Both the position numbers and the translations under genes were made by a program. The notes under the pieces are model-generated. The model had not been told where the DNA came from. It ran no database searches and saw only the letters and a list, made by a program, of their open reading frames with translations. From positions 1 to 40,514 of the forward strand of contig NZ_RQYH01000020.1 in the NCBI RefSeq assembly GCF_003860215.1: a DNA stretch of 40,514 nucleotides, read 5' to 3'. Below, piece by piece: positions 1 to 6,847 of the stretch (position 1 is its first letter; each line of letters begins with the position of its first letter). Source of the stretch: Desulfovibrio sp. OH1186_COT-070. Its GTDB lineage: Bacteria; Desulfobacterota; Desulfovibrionia; Desulfovibrionales; Desulfovibrionaceae.

Positions 1-32
1 TCACAAATATCGTGTCGTCGATGTGCGCGCAT
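1..32 (-). CDS. IS5-family transposase, N-terminal fragment (partial at contig edge)
   Basis: The reading frame starts at ATG 32, about five bases after AGGAGA, and runs off the contig. The visible residues MRAHRRHDICD match the opening of the IS5 transposase remnant at 1502 (HRRHDISDRLWELL). The catalytic DDE residues lie outside the window, so activity cannot be judged. Confidence 0.7.
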   Translation of the reverse strand, partial: MRAHRRHDIC

Positions 33-95
33 AGCTTCTCCTGTCATGCAGGAAGAGGTGTTATCATACTATTCATAGTTTGACGACACTATCTA
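1..95 (-). mobile_element. Left end of an IS5-like insertion sequence, cut by the contig edge
   Basis: This stretch is the exact reverse complement of 40418-40512, so the same element end occurs at both contig edges. Reading outward it begins with the inverted-repeat-like sequence TAGATAGTGTCGTCAAAC, followed by an untranslated leader, an AGGAGA ribosome site and an ATG at 32 that opens M-R-A-H-R-R-H-D-I-C-D, the beginning of an IS5-family DDE transposase. Only about eleven codons are inside the window. The element inserted into a SnoaL-like gene whose remaining part follows at once. IS family membership is inferred from the transposase N-terminus and from the related remnants at 1502-1705 and 40065-40330. 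Confidence 0.85.
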
Positions 96-286
96 GAGCA
101 CGTATTATTCGCAGCGCGGTTGAGGGCGATATCGTATGGCTGCACGTCCATTCGGTGAATGATGAAAAGGATCGCGGCGAGGCTGTTCTTGATGTTTTTC
201 GCGTGAAAGATGGTAAAATTGTGGAACATTGGGATGTTATTCAGGCCGTGCCGGAAACGGCGGAAAACAGCAACACCATGTTCTAA
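96..286 (+). pseudogene. SnoaL-like / NTF2-fold protein, C-terminal half truncated by the IS
   Basis: The frame runs from the IS junction to a stop at 284-286 and reads RARIIRSAVEGDIVWLHVHS and onward to KIVEHWDVIQ and a final NTMF. This is the characteristic C-terminal half of the SnoaL-like (predicted aldol-condensation, NTF2-fold) family: a hydrophobic strand with HVHS, then DVFRVKDGKIVEHWDV. Complete family members are about 120-150 residues; the first half is missing because the IS end occupies its place. A TTG at 80 inside the IS could in principle start translation, but the product would lack half the fold. It is a broken gene and marks the IS insertion as fairly recent, since the remaining frame is intact. 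Confidence 0.8.
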
Positions 287-402
287 CGCCGGAACGGGCT
301 GTATATGATAAGGCAAATCGGTGTTGCGCTCGCCCGCAAGCTGGCTGAGGTAAAAACTGCCGCATTCAACGGCCCCCTGGAATGACTGCTGAACTCTGAC
401 CG

Positions 403-741
403 ATGCTGAAAAAAGTCTTCGCCGATCTGTCGGCAACAATGGGTTTTACGGGCTGTGTGTTGAAGATGACGGGCAGGTGGCAGGAACGTGCTTGGGCGGT
501 TAGAACTGTTTTGCGATGGGATGCACATTTCAATGTACAAGAGCTTTGCATCGCTCCGGCGTTTCAACGAAAAAGGTTCGGGGCGATGCTGCTTGAAGAA
601 CTGAAACGGCGCTTGCCCGAAAAGGGCATTGTCAAAATACTCCTGATAACCGTCAACAATCCGTCCATATTGGATTTTTACCGCAATAACGGTTTTGAAC
701 CACTAACGGACGTGACCATTCTCGGTATGGAAATATCGTGA
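403..741 (+). pseudogene. GNAT-family N-acetyltransferase, frameshifted
   Basis: The C-terminal half of the frame is a convincing GNAT domain: ELCIAPAFQRKRFGAMLLEEL carries the acetyl-CoA binding R/Q-x-x-G-x-x-L signature of motif A, and NNPSILDFYRNNGFE is the usual motif B end. Upstream the homologous reading seems to lie in another frame: around 462-500 the third frame reads EDDGQVAGTCLGG, the expected beta strand before motif A, and stops at TAG 501-503. The open frame starting at 403 gives no GNAT-like N-terminus. I read this as a gene broken by at least one frameshift near 500. An alternative is a short functional protein, but its N-terminal third looks non-homologous. Confidence 0.6.
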
Positions 742-763
742 AGGCACCCAACAAGGCGAATGT

Positions 764-1414
764 ATGAAAATCGTCATCATAGGCGCTACCGGCTTTGTCG
801 GTACGAATATAGTGAAAGAGGCTGTAGAGCGGGGGCACCAGGTTCTGGCTCTTGCCCGCAATCCGCAAAAAATCACGCCGTCCGAAGCCGTCACGGCTGC
901 GCGCGTTGATGTAAACGACAGTCAGGCACTGGCCGAGGCTATACGCGGCTATGACGTGGTAGTACATACCTTTGCCGCTCCCCGTTCGGACTCCGTGGAA
1001 GAACCCATAGCCAGGCAGACGGACGGCACCAAAAGCATTATCAGGGCCGTCAAGCAGACAGGCATACAGCGGCTGATTGCCGTGGGTGGCGCCGGTACCG
1101 CCGAGGTCGCGCCCGGAGTGCCGCTGATGAACAGCTACCTCTTTCCGCCCGAATATGAGGGCGGCGCACGGTCAACGTCGGTGATAAAAGATTTGCTGCA
1201 AAAAGAGGATTCGTTTGACTGGGTGTTCATCTCCCCGCCGAACTTTCTCGAAGACGGGGAGCGTACCGGCAAATACCGCACCGGCAAGGACAATCTTGTC
1301 ATTGAGCTTGCCACCGGGCGCAGCTACATGAGCGTTGCGGATTACGCCGTCGCCATGCTGGATGAAATCGAAACGCCCAGGCATCACCGGCAACGGTTTA
1401 CCGTAGGAACATGA
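764..1414 (+). CDS. NAD(P)-binding SDR-type oxidoreductase/epimerase-like protein (NmrA/YwnB type)
   Basis: The 216-residue product opens with MKIVIIGATGFVGTN, an atypical-SDR dinucleotide-binding motif (G-A-T-G-x-x-G, residues 7-13), then R at about 36 in ALARNP, which suggests NADP(H) preference. The rest fits the single-domain NAD(P)H-binding family of COG2910 type: DVNDSQALAEAIRGYDVVVHT, a helix region with VGGAGT, and a C-terminal YMSVADYAVAMLDEIE. Length is normal for the family. An AAGGCGA ribosome site precedes the ATG by about six bases. The substrate is unknown. It sits with the broken SnoaL and GNAT genes and an IS5 remnant, so it is probably part of a laterally acquired patch of which it is the only intact gene. 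Confidence 0.85.
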   Translation: MKIVIIGATGFVGTNIVKEAVERGHQVLALARNPQKITPSEAVTAARVDVNDSQALAEAIRGYDVVVHTFAAPRSDSVEEPIARQTDGTKSIIRAVKQTGIQRLIAVGGAGTAEVAPGVPLMNSYLFPPEYEGGARSTSVIKDLLQKEDSFDWVFISPPNFLEDGERTGKYRTGKDNLVIELATGRSYMSVADYAVAMLDEIETPRHHRQRFTVGT

Positions 1415-1501
1415 TTGTGTTCAGGTCGTGCCGTCAATTGGCTATCTGTATTTGTACCTATTGTTATTCCCGCAATATAAGAAGAATGAACGGTACCAAC
1501 A

Positions 1502-1705
1502 CATAGACGCCATGACATATCAGACAGGTTGTGGGAATTGTTGAAACCTCATTTGCCAGAGTGTAAAGGGGAAAGAGGCAGCAGTCAGAACATGGGGCGC
1601 ACAAAAGGGGGCCAACTCAAAGATACATCTTGCCGTGGATGCGCATGGTATGCCGGTCAGAATGGCTATCACGTCGGGTACCGTTACGAATCACAGGCTG
1701 GATGT
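1502..1705 (+). mobile_element. IS5-family transposase remnant with internal deletion and frameshift
   Basis: From 1502 the plus strand reads HRRHDISDRLWELLKPHLP, the classic N-terminus of an IS5-family transposase, and continues to GSSQNMGRTKGG. The usual 60-70 residues between PHLP and the N-M-x-R-T-K-G-G block, which carry the first catalytic aspartate, are missing, so the element has an internal deletion. After a run of five G at 1607-1611 the frame shifts by one and the homology continues as NSKIHLAVDAHGMPVRMAIT and SGTV. Homology fades near 1705, just before the end of smr. The interval 1415-1501 shows no gene. The remnant cannot encode an active transposase. Confidence 0.8.
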
Positions 1706-1738
1706 GTATGGCGGGGTTTGGGTTTTTTGAGCGCCCGC

Positions 1739-2662
1739 TCAGGCAAGGTCTGCATCCGCAGGACGGCGCTCCCAGAAAATGCGCCCTTTCTTGCGATGTC
1801 TGCGCAGCAGAACGTATGCGCTGCCCAAGCCACCGTCATGCGGCCTTGCGGTGCAGAAGGCCAGCACCACACGCTTGCAGGGTTCCTGAGTCAGCCACAT
1901 TTGCAGCTTGGTCCGCAAAATTCCCATACCGTCCGGCGAGTTTCGCCCACGGCCGGGCACAATGAGCACAGTACGCAAACCCTTGTGCCACGCGTGACGC
2001 ATGAAATCCCTCAGCGCCTCAAAAGCCTGGGCAACTGTCAGACCGTGCAAATCCAGATGCGCCTCGGGACTCAAGGCTCCTGCCCGCAGCTTGTTCATGA
2101 CCATCGGGTCAAGGCCCACCACATGCCCTTCAAAATATTCGTCGGAGCAGGAAAGAGCAAACTCCAGTTTGCCGTCCAGCAGTTCCTGCAATGACAGCGC
2201 CCCCTCACGGGGTGACGGCCGCTGCTCCGGAACAGGGGTGACATCCCTGCCCTTTCCGGCCAACGGCTGCACACGGCCCACGCTCCGGAAAAAAATTTCG
2301 GCATCGCGCTCCGCCGGGGCGACGGACGGCAAAGAATGGGTATTTTGTTTGTCGTTCAAGACGGCTCCCTCCCACCGTGCGGGCAAAGACCGTTTTTCGA
2401 ACAAAAGCCGTGTGCTCCCAGAAATGATTTTTTTGTCCAGAGCACACTGCTCTCCCAGCAGAAATCCCGATGTTTTTCCGGGCTTTCTGCCGCCCATGCG
2501 CTCCACTACCTGGAAAAAAAGTTCCGCATCCCTGTCGGCATGCGGTTCCTTTTCAGGCAGACAATGCTCTGCCCGGATACCCTCTTTCGCCCGATTCTTC
2601 TGCCCGGAAAATCCGGCTCCGGCCAAAAGGCGAAAAGGAGCATTGTCGAAAAAATCAGCCAT
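1739..2662 (-). CDS. Smr-domain protein
   Basis: The 307-residue protein ends in a Smr domain (the MutS2 C-terminal type, a DNA-structure or RNA-binding nuclease fold): HLDLHGLTVAQAFEAL at 202-217, PGRGRNSPDGMGILR at 236-250 and GGLGSAYVLL at 277-286 are its signature blocks (DLHG, GxGxxS, GGxGxxxV). The N-terminal 200 residues are variable and contain an imperfect repeat, DRDAELFFQVVERM (43-56) and ERDAEIFFRSVGRV (118-131). Such short D/E-A-x-x-F-x-x-x-V blocks precede the Smr domain in stand-alone Smr proteins, but one copy is usual as far as I know. The start ATG at 2662 has no strong Shine-Dalgarno. The stop lies next to the IS5 remnant. Biological role is not established for stand-alone Smr proteins of this type. 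Confidence 0.85.
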   Translation of the reverse strand: MADFFDNAPFRLLAGAGFSGQKNRAKEGIRAEHCLPEKEPHADRDAELFFQVVERMGGRKPGKTSGFLLGEQCALDKKIISGSTRLLFEKRSLPARWEGAVLNDKQNTHSLPSVAPAERDAEIFFRSVGRVQPLAGKGRDVTPVPEQRPSPREGALSLQELLDGKLEFALSCSDEYFEGHVVGLDPMVMNKLRAGALSPEAHLDLHGLTVAQAFEALRDFMRHAWHKGLRTVLIVPGRGRNSPDGMGILRTKLQMWLTQEPCKRVVLAFCTARPHDGGLGSAYVLLRRHRKKGRIFWERRPADADLA

Positions 2663-2694
2663 GACAGCACCAACTCAGGCCAGCCGTGCGCACG

Positions 2695-2720
2695 AAAAAC
2701 GCCACAGCAATGCTGTGGCG
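2695..2720 (-). terminator. Rho-independent terminator after secG
   Basis: On the minus strand GCCACAGC, loop ATT, GCTGTGGC is followed by GTTTTT. The stem is 8-10 bp and lies 20 bases past the secG stop. It separates the rimI-tpiA-secG group from smr. Confidence 0.85.
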
Positions 2721-2739
2721 CAGTCCGGCACTTGCAAGG

Positions 2740-3084
2740 TTATTGCGCGCCCGGTGAGGGCTTTTCCTGGCTGCTTTCGCCGCCGGGGGGTGTTACAGGC
2801 GGTATTGCAGGCATGGAGTCTTCAATCTTGACGTCCAAAATGGCGGACTCTCCCCCGGACCGGGAACTGGAAACATATGTATAGCTCAACGAGGTAATGA
2901 CAAAAATAACCGCCATCAGTGTTGTCAGCTTGGCAAGGATGCCCCCGGCTCCACCACTGCCGAAAACGGAACTGTTGCCCCCGCCGAAGATCACGCCCAT
3001 GCCTTCCTTGCCAGCCTGCAACAGGACAAGGATAACAAGCAGTACACATACAATGATATGCAGAGTGAGAATGAGTGTCTGCAC
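2740..3084 (-). CDS. secG: Protein-export membrane protein SecG
   Basis: SecG is the small subunit of the SecYEG translocon in the inner membrane. The 114-residue product has the expected two membrane segments, TLILTLHIIVCVLLVILVLL near the N-terminus and LTTLMAVIFVITSLSYTYV, joined by the conserved cytoplasmic loop QAGKEGMGVIFGGGNSSVFG. The C-terminal tail is rich in proline and serine and longer than in E. coli. I choose the GTG at 3084 because GGAGGA lies six bases upstream and the family starts right there; an in-frame ATG at 3159 would add 25 non-homologous residues. It lies 143 bases after tpiA, a common tpiA-secG arrangement, and is followed by a terminator. Confidence 0.93.
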   Translation of the reverse strand: MQTLILTLHIIVCVLLVILVLLQAGKEGMGVIFGGGNSSVFGSGGAGGILAKLTTLMAVIFVITSLSYTYVSSSRSGGESAILDVKIEDSMPAIPPVTPPGGESSQEKPSPGAQ

Positions 3085-3227
3085 AAATTCCTCCTTGCGG
3101 CCCTGTGCGGTCGGGCTGGCTCTTTCGTCGAGAGCGCTCTGCAAAAAGCTCCCCGGCAAAAAACAGTATGGTCAAGCCGACTTGCAGCCGTGTCGCGCGG
3201 GCACAAACCCTCCGACAGCGATCCAAG

Positions 3228-3986
3228 TCAGGCACTGACAATTTGCAAAAAACTTTGCGGGTCTAAAGACGCTCCCCCTACCAGAAGTCCGTCCACATTG
3301 TCAAGGTGAACAATCGCCCCGGCATTGGCGGGCTTTACACTGCCGCCATAGAGAACCGGAATACGGCTTTCCCCCGCAAAACTTTCGAGAAGGCGGCGCA
3401 CTACCGCGTGGGCTTCCGCCACTTCGGCCGTCCCGGCTACCTTGCCTGTGCCGATGGCCCACACCGGTTCGTATGCCACCGCAAAACGTCCGGCCAGAGA
3501 AGCAGCGTCAAGCTTTCCGGCGGCGGAAAAAACTGCGCCCAACTGCCTCTCAAGCACTTCGGTCAGTTTTCCAGCCTCGCGCTCTTCAAGCGTTTCGCCA
3601 ATGCACAGCATGACCCGCAGGCCATGCTCCAGGGCAAACAGAACCTTTTGCGCCACCAGAGCATCCGCTTCCCCCATGATGTGCCGCCGCTCGGAATGCC
3701 CCGCCAGCACCCATTGCGCACCGGCATCGCGCAGCATCTCCACGGAAATTTCTCCGGTAAACGCACCTTCTGTTCCAGGATAAAAATTCTGACCGCCGAC
3801 AGAGAGGGAAGGGTGCCCGGAAAATACCTGCGCCACAGCGGCGATGGCCGTTGCCGGAGGAAACACCAGCACAGAGCGCCCGGACAATCCCTGAGGTGGC
3901 AGAGCCTGTATCATGCTGCGCGCCCAGCTTTCCGCCTGCTCGCGCGTTTTGTACATCTTCCAGTTGGCAGCAAGAAGTTTTTGCAT
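3228..3986 (-). CDS. tpiA: Triosephosphate isomerase
   Basis: TpiA interconverts dihydroxyacetone phosphate and glyceraldehyde 3-phosphate in the cytoplasm. The 252-residue product begins MQKLLAANWKMYKT (catalytic Asn-x-Lys), has the catalytic histidine in LAGHSERRHIMGE, the catalytic glutamate and flexible loop in AYEPVWAIGTGKVA, and the phosphate-binding YGGSVKPANA and GLLVGGASLDP. All active-site residues are present. The frame is open further upstream, but homology and the AAAGGG before ATG 3986 fix the start. It follows rimI by 103 bases and precedes secG on the same strand. Together with pfkA and fbp in this window it covers the upper glycolytic and gluconeogenic steps. Confidence 0.97.
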   Translation of the reverse strand: MQKLLAANWKMYKTREQAESWARSMIQALPPQGLSGRSVLVFPPATAIAAVAQVFSGHPSLSVGGQNFYPGTEGAFTGEISVEMLRDAGAQWVLAGHSERRHIMGEADALVAQKVLFALEHGLRVMLCIGETLEEREAGKLTEVLERQLGAVFSAAGKLDAASLAGRFAVAYEPVWAIGTGKVAGTAEVAEAHAVVRRLLESFAGESRIPVLYGGSVKPANAGAIVHLDNVDGLLVGGASLDPQSFLQIVSA

Positions 3987-4089
3987 CAGGAAAACCCTTT
4001 CTCCACCGTTGCAGTGCAATGCGCGCCACGCGCATTTTGCGGCCAGACGCCGCCGGGTACCAAAGCCTTTGCCGACACAGTCCTCCACC

Positions 4090-4530
4090 TTACCGGAGAG
4101 AGCACACATAGATGTGCGCGTCCGTACCGTCGGCGTAATACTTGCGACGTATGCCTTCATACCGGAATCCGCAGGCAAGATAAAGACTGACCGCGGGGAC
4201 GTTGTCGCTGCGGACTTCCAGAAATGCCTTTTCCATACCCAGTTTGCGGGCCAAGCGCAAGACCACGCGGGTCAAACGTCGGCCATGCCCGCGACGGCGC
4301 TCTTGCGGCAATACGGCAAGATTGAGTATTTCTATCTCGCGCGCCACATGGTACAGCGAAATATATCCCGCCAGCGCAGAGCCCCGAAACACGCCAAAGG
4401 CCGCAAAAGACTCCTGCCCCAATGCGGCGGCGCACTGCTCTTCCGACCAAGGCAAGGAAAAACACCAACGCTCTACCTGATGCATGCGCGCGGCGTCAGC
4501 AGACACAAGGCGCGCAATGGAGACACACAT
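4090..4530 (-). CDS. rimI: Ribosomal-protein-alanine N-acetyltransferase RimI-like
   Basis: The 146-residue protein is a single GNAT domain of RimI type, which acetylates the N-terminal alanine of ribosomal protein S18. It shows the substrate-side FSLPWSEEQ block, the strand EIEILNLAVLP, the acetyl-CoA loop QERRRGHGRRL (R-R-x-G-x-G), then FLEVRSDNVPAVSLYLACGFRYEGIRRKYY, a hallmark of RimI. Substrate specificity is inferred from family. AGAGG lies about eight bases before ATG 4530. This start codon overlaps the ATG of the divergent gene at 4529 within one CATG, so promoter and ribosome site of rimI must lie inside the coding region of its neighbour. The next in-frame ATG (4485) would remove the first beta strand. 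Confidence 0.88.
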   Translation of the reverse strand: MCVSIARLVSADAARMHQVERWCFSLPWSEEQCAAALGQESFAAFGVFRGSALAGYISLYHVAREIEILNLAVLPQERRRGHGRRLTRVVLRLARKLGMEKAFLEVRSDNVPAVSLYLACGFRYEGIRRKYYADGTDAHIYVCSLR

Positions 4531-5053
4531 GGCACTGAACCTCTACCCGGCGCTGAAGGAAAATATCCTGGAGGTGATGGACGACGACAATACCCCACTG
4601 TGCCTCATGCCCGATCAGACAGTCATGCGCCAGAAACTGCGCCACAGGCGTGTCGCCCTGCTCCTTGGGGAGCGCACGGGAAAATACCTTCTTACATACC
4701 GGAATGCTGACGGATGGGGCCTGTCGTCCGTGGATGTGCTGCCTGCCGGCCGCTCCTGCATCCACCGGGCGGAAGAGCTTCTCCTGCGTGACTGGAGCCA
4801 TGAAGGACGCCTCCGGCGGTACGGAACCCTGCCCGCCTGCCCGGAAACCGGTTTTGCCATTGTCGAGGTCTTCGGGGCGAAGCTTCCCGCATCACTGACC
4901 GGTTTCGCCCTCCGCACACCGGACAGGCACATGCTGGCGGATCCGCAGGAGCTGCATGGGCTGGACGCCCACTTTGGCGACCTGCTTTCTCCGTTATTGC
5001 GCATGACCATCCAGACATTTCTGCATTCAGCGTGTGGGGGCAAGCAGAGCTAA
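4529..5053 (+). CDS. Uncharacterised protein with a possible degenerate NUDIX fold
   Basis: The 174-residue product (MALNLYPALKENILEVMDDD onward) has the strand pattern of a NUDIX domain: HRRVALLLGERTGKYLLTYR, GWGLSSVDVLPAG, then a helix RAEELLLRD. The NUDIX box G-x5-E-x7-R-E-x-x-E-E is not preserved; only the R-A-E-E-L-L-L helix remains, so a hydrolase activity of the usual metal-dependent kind is doubtful. Fold assignment is inference. I start at ATG 4529 because GGAG lies eight bases upstream; ATG 4517 in the same frame is possible. Its start shares CATG with rimI on the other strand, and its last 27 bases overlap the 3' end of suhB, so the gene is squeezed between two antisense neighbours. 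Confidence 0.7.
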   Translation: MALNLYPALKENILEVMDDDNTPLCLMPDQTVMRQKLRHRRVALLLGERTGKYLLTYRNADGWGLSSVDVLPAGRSCIHRAEELLLRDWSHEGRLRRYGTLPACPETGFAIVEVFGAKLPASLTGFALRTPDRHMLADPQELHGLDAHFGDLLSPLLRMTIQTFLHSACGGKQS

Positions 5054-5812
5054 CGCCTCCGCGTGCAGCCGTCCGTTGGTCGCCAGAAGCGTTTCGCCAA
5101 ACCGCACGGGGTTTCCGTCCAGATTGCTTGCCGTGCCGCCGGCTTCCTCCACAAGCAGCACGCCTGCGGTAAAATCCCAGGGTTTGAGCCCTTCCTCATA
5201 AAAAATGTCCAGCCTGCCGCACGCCACATAGGCCAAATCCACCGAGGCCGCGCCCATGCGGCGTACCCCCTGTGCTCTGGGCAGGACACGCTGCAATCTT
5301 TCAAGAATACGCTCAAGCTTTCCGGTAAAATCGTACGGAAATCCCGTTCCCACAAGAGCATTTTCCAGGGCGGCGGCTGTGCTCACCGCAAGGGGAAGGC
5401 CGTTGCAGTGCGCCCCCATGCCCCGCGCTGCGCTGTAACACTCGCCCATCAGGGGCACATTGACCACGCCCAGTTCCACACGCCCCCCGGCCCACAGGGC
5501 AACGGACGTGCCCACCAGCGGGATATGGTGGACAAAATTCGTTGTGCCGTCCACCGGGTCAATGATCCAGCACAGGCCTTGCGGCTCATCTGCCTCCTGG
5601 CTGCTCTCCTCTGCAAGAAAAGCGGCTTCCGGCAGCAAGGCTCCCAGTTTTTCCTTCAGAAAGGCCTCGACGGCAAGGTCTGTCCGGGTGACAAGATCAA
5701 TACGCCCCTTGTACCGCACGTCAGGGGGCTGCTCCCAGTGTTCGCGCACAATGTCGCCGCTACGGCGCACAATATCCACGCACTCATGCAGAAGGGACGC
5801 GGGATCAAACAT
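5027..5812 (-). CDS. suhB: Inositol-1-monophosphatase family protein (SuhB-like)
   Basis: The 261-residue enzyme belongs to the lithium-sensitive, Mg-dependent phosphatases that hydrolyse inositol monophosphate or related sugar phosphates. It shows FLAEES (metal-binding Glu, 66-71), WIIDPVDGTTNFVHHIP (82-98, D-P-x-D-G-T) and the late KPWDFTAGVLLVEEAGG (W-D-x-x-A-G), so all three metal sites are complete. Start ATG 5812 follows TAGGAAC by five bases; the open frame extends upstream into mreB without homology. It lies only seven bases after mreB and is probably cotranscribed with it and the GAF gene. Its 3' end overlaps the convergent gene at 4529-5053 by 27 bases. Physiological substrate is not visible from sequence. 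Confidence 0.93.
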   Translation of the reverse strand: MFDPASLLHECVDIVRRSGDIVREHWEQPPDVRYKGRIDLVTRTDLAVEAFLKEKLGALLPEAAFLAEESSQEADEPQGLCWIIDPVDGTTNFVHHIPLVGTSVALWAGGRVELGVVNVPLMGECYSAARGMGAHCNGLPLAVSTAAALENALVGTGFPYDFTGKLERILERLQRVLPRAQGVRRMGAASVDLAYVACGRLDIFYEEGLKPWDFTAGVLLVEEAGGTASNLDGNPVRFGETLLATNGRLHAEALALLAPTR

Positions 5813-5819
5813 ATTGTTC

Positions 5820-6845
5820 CTAATTGATGAAGACCGAATGATACAACTGCCGGTCAAGCATGGCACGGGCCGTCCCGCGCAGGACAGTCGTGAGCGGCTC
5901 CCTGTCCACAACGACCTTGAGGCCCGTTGCCTGGGAGATAAAAGTATCCAGGCCCTTGAGCAGCGCTCCTCCCCCGGCCATCAGCATGCCGTTGCGGTGG
6001 ATGTCCGCCGCCAGTTCCGGCGGGGTTTTTTCCAAAGCCCGCAACACAACATCAAGGATCGCCTGAACCGGCTCCCGCAGGGCTTCGCGCACATGCCCTT
6101 CTGTAAGCTTGATGACGCGTGGCGCTCCGCGCACCCTGTCCTTGCCGGAAACCTCCAGCACAGGCGCATTGGGCTGGGGCACTGCGGAACCGAGAATTTT
6201 TTTCACGTTTTCCGCAGTATTGTCCCCCACTTCCAAACGGAAAACATCACGGATATACCGCTGGACGGCAAGATTCATGGCGTCCCCGGCAACACGCACG
6301 GATTGGGAGTTGGCAACCCCCGAAAGGGTGATGACAGCGACTTCACTGGTGCCGCCTCCGATATCCAGCACAAGATTGCCCAGCGGCTCGTGAATGGGCA
6401 GATCCGCACCAAGGGCCGCTGCCATGGGTTCCTCCACCATGGAAACGCTGGAGGCTCCGGCCAGGAGTGCAGAGTCGATGACCGCACGTTTTTCCACCTG
6501 CGTGATGCCTGTGGGAATACAAATGACCATGGACGGCTTGACCAGACGCAGCCCCGTGATGGCCTTGCGGACAAAATAGGCTATCATTTCACGGGTTACG
6601 TCAAAATCCGCAATAACGCCGTCTTTCATGGGCCGGACAGCCCGGATGCGCTGCGGGGTACGGCCAAGATATTCCTTGGCCGCTGTGCCTACGGCCAGTA
6701 CGGCGTTTTTCTGGGTGTCGATGGCCACCACCGAGGGCTCGTTGATGGCAATGCCGTGGGCGCGCGTATACAAAAGCGTATTGGCAGTGCCAAGATCCAT
6801 GGCAATGTCTTTGGAGAGAAAGCGGAAAAAACGCCGAAAAAACAT
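5820..6845 (-). CDS. mreB: Rod shape-determining protein MreB (actin-like ATPase)
   Basis: MreB forms membrane-bound filaments that guide lateral wall synthesis. The 341-residue product starts MFFRRFFRFLSKDIAMDLGT, an amphipathic helix followed by the phosphate-1 motif DLGTANTLLY. Further blocks are VAIDTQKNAVLAVG, VICIPTGITQVEKRAVIDSA, VEEPMAAALGADLPI, LVLDIGGGTSEVAV (phosphate 2) and MLMAGGGALLKGLD (adenosine motif). Length is typical. It begins two bases after the stop of the tandem-GAF gene and ends seven bases before suhB. No mreC or mreD follow, unlike the common mreBCD order, so this may be a second, stand-alone MreB paralogue (Mbl-like) or one whose partners are elsewhere. Confidence 0.96.
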   Translation of the reverse strand: MFFRRFFRFLSKDIAMDLGTANTLLYTRAHGIAINEPSVVAIDTQKNAVLAVGTAAKEYLGRTPQRIRAVRPMKDGVIADFDVTREMIAYFVRKAITGLRLVKPSMVICIPTGITQVEKRAVIDSALLAGASSVSMVEEPMAAALGADLPIHEPLGNLVLDIGGGTSEVAVITLSGVANSQSVRVAGDAMNLAVQRYIRDVFRLEVGDNTAENVKKILGSAVPQPNAPVLEVSGKDRVRGAPRVIKLTEGHVREALREPVQAILDVVLRALEKTPPELAADIHRNGMLMAGGGALLKGLDTFISQATGLKVVVDREPLTTVLRGTARAMLDRQLYHSVFIN

Positions 6846-6847
6846 GG

